Of a stretch of 64,000 nucleotides of DNA, positions 60,749-64,000 are shown one piece after another; position 1 is the stretch's first letter; each line of letters starts with the position of its first letter. Under the pieces are notes generated by a model. That model was not told where the DNA came from. It worked only from the letters and a program-made list of their open reading frames with translations, and made no database searches. The stretch comes from Phycisphaerales bacterium (GTDB taxonomy: Bacteria > Planctomycetota > Phycisphaerae > Phycisphaerales > UBA1924), in contig JAJDDK010000005.1 in NCBI GenBank assembly GCA_029260345.1, positions 620,001 to 684,000 of the forward strand, written 5' to 3'. A program made the translations under genes and the position numbers.

Positions 60749-60768
60749 CGGCGCCTCGGTTGGCGCCG
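60749..60768 (+). other. Stem-loop between atpB and atpE
   Basis: CGGCGCC-TCGGTT-GGCGCCG, a perfect 7-bp stem with a 6-base loop, 77 bases before the atpE start. No T-tract follows, so it is not a simple terminator; it may stabilise or process the mRNA to favour atpE translation. Confidence 0.5.
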
Positions 60769-60844
60769 GTCGGGATTGAATCTGGATTTCACGACGCAAC
60801 AGCCGCCCAATGCGAGGCGGCACAACGTAGGACTCGGAGGATCG

Positions 60845-61174
60845 ATGAACCTGAAGAAGCTGATGTGCTACACCGGGGCGGCTGCCATTGTCACGCTCCT
60901 TTTCGCGGACACGGCCCTGGCCCAGGATGGCACGGGCACTGAAGCCCTCGCCCTCGCCGGCAAGGCGGTCGGTGGTGGTTTGGCGGCTGGTCTGGCTGTT
61001 CTTGGTGGTGGCCCGGGCATCGGCCGCGTCGGCGGTTCGGCCGTCGAAGCCATGGCCCGTCAGCCCGAGGCGTCCGGCACGATCGGCACGAACATGCTGA
61101 TTGCTGCGGCTCTTATCGAAGGCGCGACGCTCTTTGCAGTCGTCGTCGGCTTCTTGGGTGTGACCGCCTCCTGA
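60845..61174 (+). CDS. atpE: ATP synthase subunit c (F0), with N-terminal signal sequence
   Basis: 109 residues; mature c subunits have 75-90. Starts with a signal-like sequence (LKKLMCYTGAAAIVTLLFADTALAQ) before the two helices: GKAVGGGLAAGLAVLGGGPGIGRVGG and MLIAAALIEGATLFAVVVGFLG. The ion-binding Glu lies in ALIEGATLF; the position of the Na+-liganding Gln is Arg (GIGR), so H+ is the likely ion. The loop carries ARQPEASG. CGGAGG precedes the ATG. Two-helix c-subunits with a cleaved signal are known in some bacteria. Confidence 0.93.
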   Translation: MNLKKLMCYTGAAAIVTLLFADTALAQDGTGTEALALAGKAVGGGLAAGLAVLGGGPGIGRVGGSAVEAMARQPEASGTIGTNMLIAAALIEGATLFAVVVGFLGVTAS

Positions 61175-61298
61175 TCGCGCTGCTCGACGAGAGCGCGAAT
61201 TGTTGAATGACTTCTTGCGCGCAGGCGCTCGGACGGGCCCGGTTCATGGGAACGCTTCGAGCGCTTGCGCGAATTCCCTTCTGCTCGGGTGAACCCGC

Positions 61299-61922
61299 AT
61301 GCGCAGCGACACCACATTGAATCGAATTCTCGGCGCGGCTTTCGTGCTGGCGACCCCTGTATTGGCTTTCGCCGCCGACCCGGTTGACGCGCACGGCGCT
61401 GCGGCCCACGGCGAAGCCGCCGCCCCGAATCCGATGAATTTCAGCATCGTCCCGTACATCTCGGCGCTGGTCGTGTTTGGCTTGGCGTTCTTTGTGCTGA
61501 GCCGCACCGCATGGCCCAAGATCATCAAGGGTCTTGAGGATCGCGAGGAGAAGATCAAGGGCGACATCGCCGATGCGGAGCGCACGCGCAAGCAGGCGGA
61601 GCGCGCCCTTCAGGAGTACGAGAAGGCGCTGTCCGAGGCGCGCGGTGAAGCGGCGAAGATGCTGGAAGAGGCGAAAGCCGATCAGCAGAAGATCGCAGCG
61701 GAGTTGCGGGCGCGGACCGAGTCCGAATTGAACGCGATGCGTGAATCTGCGAAGCGCGACATCGAAGCCGCGAAGAAGGCGGCGATTACTGATGTGTATG
61801 CCCATATGGCGGACACGGCGACAGGAATCGCGTCCAAGATTCTGCAGCGTGAATTGAGCGCCGACGATCAGCGCCAGCTCGTCGAGGATTCGCTCGGCCA
61901 GCTCGCGGCGGTTCGCAACTAA
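61299..61922 (+). CDS. atpF: ATP synthase subunit b (F0)
   Basis: 207 residues. N-terminal signal-like stretch (ILGAAFVLATPVLAFA) with an Ala/His-rich linker, then one membrane helix (IVPYISALVVFGLAFFVLSRTAWP) and a long charged coiled coil (LEDREEKIKGDIADAERTRKQAERALQEYEKAL, and so on), as expected for the peripheral stalk. The double hydrophobic N-terminus is longer than typical. Starts 124 bp after atpE; no terminator seen between. Confidence 0.92.
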   Translation: MRSDTTLNRILGAAFVLATPVLAFAADPVDAHGAAAHGEAAAPNPMNFSIVPYISALVVFGLAFFVLSRTAWPKIIKGLEDREEKIKGDIADAERTRKQAERALQEYEKALSEARGEAAKMLEEAKADQQKIAAELRARTESELNAMRESAKRDIEAAKKAAITDVYAHMADTATGIASKILQRELSADDQRQLVEDSLGQLAAVRN

Positions 61923-61951
61923 GTGCTTTTTCTGCCTGAGTGAGATCAGTC

Positions 61952-62560
61952 ATGCCCGTTCACGAATCACAAGTTGACGCCGTTTCCCGCGTGTACGCGC
62001 AGAGCCTATTCGAACTTGCGGAAACGCAGGGCGGCCAGGCGACGATCGAAGAGATCGCGGACGAGCTTGAGACCATCGTCGAACTGGCTCGCAGCGACAA
62101 GGCATTCGGTGAGTTTCTCTCATCACGCATTCTCGCGGTGGAAGCTCGGCGCGAATCACTGAATAAAATCTTCAGTGGACGCGTCAGCCCACTCACGTTT
62201 AACTTCCTGCTCGTGCTGAACGAGAAGGATCGCCTGAGCCGCATTGCGGACATTGTCGCGGGCTACGACCTACTCCTGCAGGAGAAGTTCGGGCGGGTCG
62301 AAGTGGATGTGTACACAGCGGCGCCGATTGATCGCGCCCAACTTGATTCGATCAAGAATCGTTTGCAGGCGTCGCTGGGCAAAGAGCCGGTCCTCCATGC
62401 GTATACGGACGCCGCGATGCTCGGCGGGTTGAAACTGCAGGTGGGTGATCAACTCATCGACGCGAGTGTTTCGACGCGTCTGCGCCGCATGAAGGACAAA
62501 CTGGCGACCGAAGGCGCGGCGAAGATTCGCGGCGCATCGGAGCGCTTCCTGAGCGAGTAA
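61952..62560 (+). CDS. atpH: ATP synthase subunit delta (F1)
   Basis: 202 residues. N-terminal six-helix domain (SRVYAQSLFELAETQGGQATIEEIADELETI) and C-terminal part with FNFLLVLNEKDRLSRIADIVAGYDLLLQEKFGRVEVDVYTA and LKLQVGDQLIDASVSTRLRRMKDKL, both typical of AtpH. Connects the b stalk to the F1 crown. The last gene of the operon; a strong terminator follows, so atpA/G/D/C must be elsewhere. Confidence 0.95.
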   Translation: MPVHESQVDAVSRVYAQSLFELAETQGGQATIEEIADELETIVELARSDKAFGEFLSSRILAVEARRESLNKIFSGRVSPLTFNFLLVLNEKDRLSRIADIVAGYDLLLQEKFGRVEVDVYTAAPIDRAQLDSIKNRLQASLGKEPVLHAYTDAAMLGGLKLQVGDQLIDASVSTRLRRMKDKLATEGAAKIRGASERFLSE

Positions 62561-62588
62561 ATTGCGACTGATTGGGATGTTTTCGATG

Positions 62589-62625
62589 GGTCGGGAAGAA
62601 TCTCCCGGCCCTTTTCGTTTTTGAT
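62589..62625 (+). terminator. Intrinsic terminator after atpH
   Basis: Stem GGGTCGGGA (62589-62597) with TCCCGGCCC (62604-62612), one T-G wobble, 6-base loop AGAATC, then TTTTCGTTTTTG. A textbook Rho-independent terminator at 29 bases past the stop codon. Confidence 0.9.
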
Positions 62626-62704
62626 TCGGGATCGCCGCGCTTGGCGGATAGCATCTGATGTCTGGTTGAAAAGTGACCTGAGTGAGCCCAAAGAAAGACG
62701 AGCG

Positions 62705-63664
62705 ATGATCAATCGAACGATGTGGATGCGCCTTGCGGCAGGGGTGATGATTAGTGCAGTCGCCTGCAGCGCAACGGCGGATGAGGCGCCGACCGAGGGC
62801 GCCATCAACCCACTCGGCATTTATTACAACCAGTTCACGGGAGGTTTCTCGGGGACGGAATGGTTTCAAACGATTCCGACCGCGACGCCGAATGTGTATT
62901 TGCTCACGGACATTTTCGGCGGCGGGTTCAGCGCGATAATCACCGCGGGGGGACAAATCACGCTCAGCGGCGGCGCCGGCGGCGGGTCGTACAGCGACGC
63001 TGACAACTATGTGATCATGCCGAATCTCGGCGGCACGGTGTTCACGTTTGACAACAATCGGGCGCCGATGACGACGACGGAGTTTCCGTTGCAGTTGCCG
63101 CAAGGCGGCGCAATTGCGGGCGACCCAGCGCTGGGTGGTGTGTACACGAGCCTTGGGCAGTCGATCAATCCGATGACGGGCGCGGTGGTTGGGCAGTTCA
63201 CGGAAAACCTGAACGTAACGATCACGGGTAATTCGATTCGCTTCACCGATCCCGGCGGACTGTATTTTCAGGGCGTATTCATCGAGCCGGGCAGCGCTGC
63301 ATTCCGCGTGGTCGTGCCGGCGCCGAGCAATGCACTGTTTCAGGGGTTTGCAGGCTCGGCGACGAATACGAATCTGAACATCCTTGGTGAATTGCACTAC
63401 ACCGGCGGAAATGCGTTTGTGGCGACGATTCTGACGCAGACGCGCACGGCCTTGGGTTCGCAGACACAGATGATGTTCCGGTTTGATGCACAGCGCCTCA
63501 TGGCGCTGCCGGGTGACTTCAATGGCGATGGATCGGTAGACGGCAACGATCTTGCATCGCTGCTGGCGAGCTGGGGTCAGCCGTTTTCGACGGCGGATTT
63601 GAATTTTGACGGTGTTGTGAATGGTTCAGATCTGGCGACGCTGCTGGCGAACTGGACGGGGTAA
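62705..63664 (+). CDS. Secreted protein with C-terminal dockerin-like repeats
   Basis: 319 residues from the ATG at 62705 (AAAGAAAGACGAG upstream). Signal peptide (MRLAAGVMISAVACSATA). The body is beta-rich, with Gly/Ser/Thr-rich strands (IFGGGFSAIITAGGQITLSGGAGGGSYSDADNYVIMPNLGG) and no recognised catalytic motif. The C-terminus has DFNGDGSVDGNDLASLLASWG and DLNFDGVVNGSDLATLLANW; the second has Phe in place of Gly in the loop. Same type of tail as the other secreted proteins in this window. Confidence 0.8.
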   Translation: MINRTMWMRLAAGVMISAVACSATADEAPTEGAINPLGIYYNQFTGGFSGTEWFQTIPTATPNVYLLTDIFGGGFSAIITAGGQITLSGGAGGGSYSDADNYVIMPNLGGTVFTFDNNRAPMTTTEFPLQLPQGGAIAGDPALGGVYTSLGQSINPMTGAVVGQFTENLNVTITGNSIRFTDPGGLYFQGVFIEPGSAAFRVVVPAPSNALFQGFAGSATNTNLNILGELHYTGGNAFVATILTQTRTALGSQTQMMFRFDAQRLMALPGDFNGDGSVDGNDLASLLASWGQPFSTADLNFDGVVNGSDLATLLANWTG

Positions 63665-63665
63665 C

Positions 63666-63940
63666 CAGAGCCGCGAGCGCGAGCGAGCGGTCGGGTGTGT
63701 GTATTTGCGATTTTAATAATGGGCTGGGCGCAGGCGTGGGCTTGCGCTGAACCATGCCCACGCGGCGTGGGCATGCCACCCGGACACAACTGTCACATGA
63801 GGCCGCCTTGCGTGAGGTCTCAAACGCCCCGAAGGGGCGCCAGATTGTTGCCACGAGTGAAGCGAAGCGCAACTCGTGGAAAAAGTCCGCCTCACGCCTC
63901 TCTTTCATTTCTTCCCATCCCGCCCCGAAGGGGCGGAGGA
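63666..63940. repeat. Repeat cluster at window end
   Basis: AGAGCCGCGAGCGCGAGCGA (63668 onward), palindrome CATGCCCACG-CGG-CGTGGGCATG (63753-63775), then CCCCGAAGGGGC and GATTGTTGCCACGAGTGAAG...AAGCGCAACTCGTGG (about 63826-63880), and a further GCCCCGAAGGGGC near 63923. No coding frame is supported between 63665 and the window end. Confidence 0.65.
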
Positions 63941-64000
63941 AAACCACTCACACAAACACATACTTCTCGTCATATTCAACCCCACTCCGTTCCAACAATT

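Overview
The window looks like chromosomal DNA from a planctomycete, most likely class Phycisphaerae. This is inferred from content, not from a database search. The sequence is GC-rich. Five predicted secreted proteins carry paired LNGDGVVNGxDLAxLLAxWG calcium-binding (GC-type dockerin-like) repeats. Four membrane proteins end in a CxxC-YD-xxG...CPECG zinc ribbon, and gaps between genes are packed with several families of palindromic repeats. All three features are typical of that group.

Layout. 1-2953: 3' part of lnt (apolipoprotein N-acyltransferase) and a HEAT-repeat lipoprotein. 3132-6966: a cell-shape block with a membrane-anchored coiled-coil protein, a small membrane protein and mreBCD. 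7011-17248: metabolic and housekeeping genes (UPF0173 hydrolase, glycosyltransferase, phenylalanine hydroxylase, purE, a UvrD-type helicase-nuclease, a PHP phosphoesterase, a low-Mr phosphatase). 17249-26673: mutL, zinc-ribbon membrane proteins, a YhhQ-type queuosine precursor transporter, HIT, SnoaL-like and YifB/ComM genes, separated by dense repeats. 26674-28422: small proteins and the phospholipid genes pgsA-pgpA. 28582-35546: nuoJKLMN, each gene overlapping the next by 4 bp. 35580-39804: two membrane proteins, pheA, a DUF3467 protein and tRNA-Leu(CAA). 40418-44876: a two-gene cassette (beta-helix protein plus WxENxGW/dockerin protein) present twice in tandem, each copy closed by a terminator. 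44989-47026: an ECF sigma factor with an extra Cys-containing C-terminus and a split YeeE/YedE transporter. 47048-55870: nitrilase, pilT, a dockerin-tagged metallo-beta-lactamase-fold protein, hemW, an FHA protein, purA, a DUF368 transporter and another zinc-ribbon membrane protein. 56030-58941: a secreted dockerin protein and an orphan DUF444 protein. 59068-62560: the F-ATPase F0 plus delta genes, ending in a strong terminator before any alpha/gamma/beta/epsilon genes. 62705-63664: another secreted dockerin protein, then repeats.

The genes make physiological sense together. nuoJKLMN and atpBEFH encode the membrane halves of complex I and ATP synthase; their soluble partners are not in the window. 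lnt, pgsA, pgpA, mreBCD and DUF368 serve envelope growth. phhA and pheA both concern phenylalanine, and purE and purA purines. The least explained parts are the duplicated beta-helix/WxENxGW cassette, the zinc-ribbon membrane protein family, the MreC-like coiled-coil protein beside mreBCD, and the repeat families, two of which appear to lie inside the lnt reading frame.
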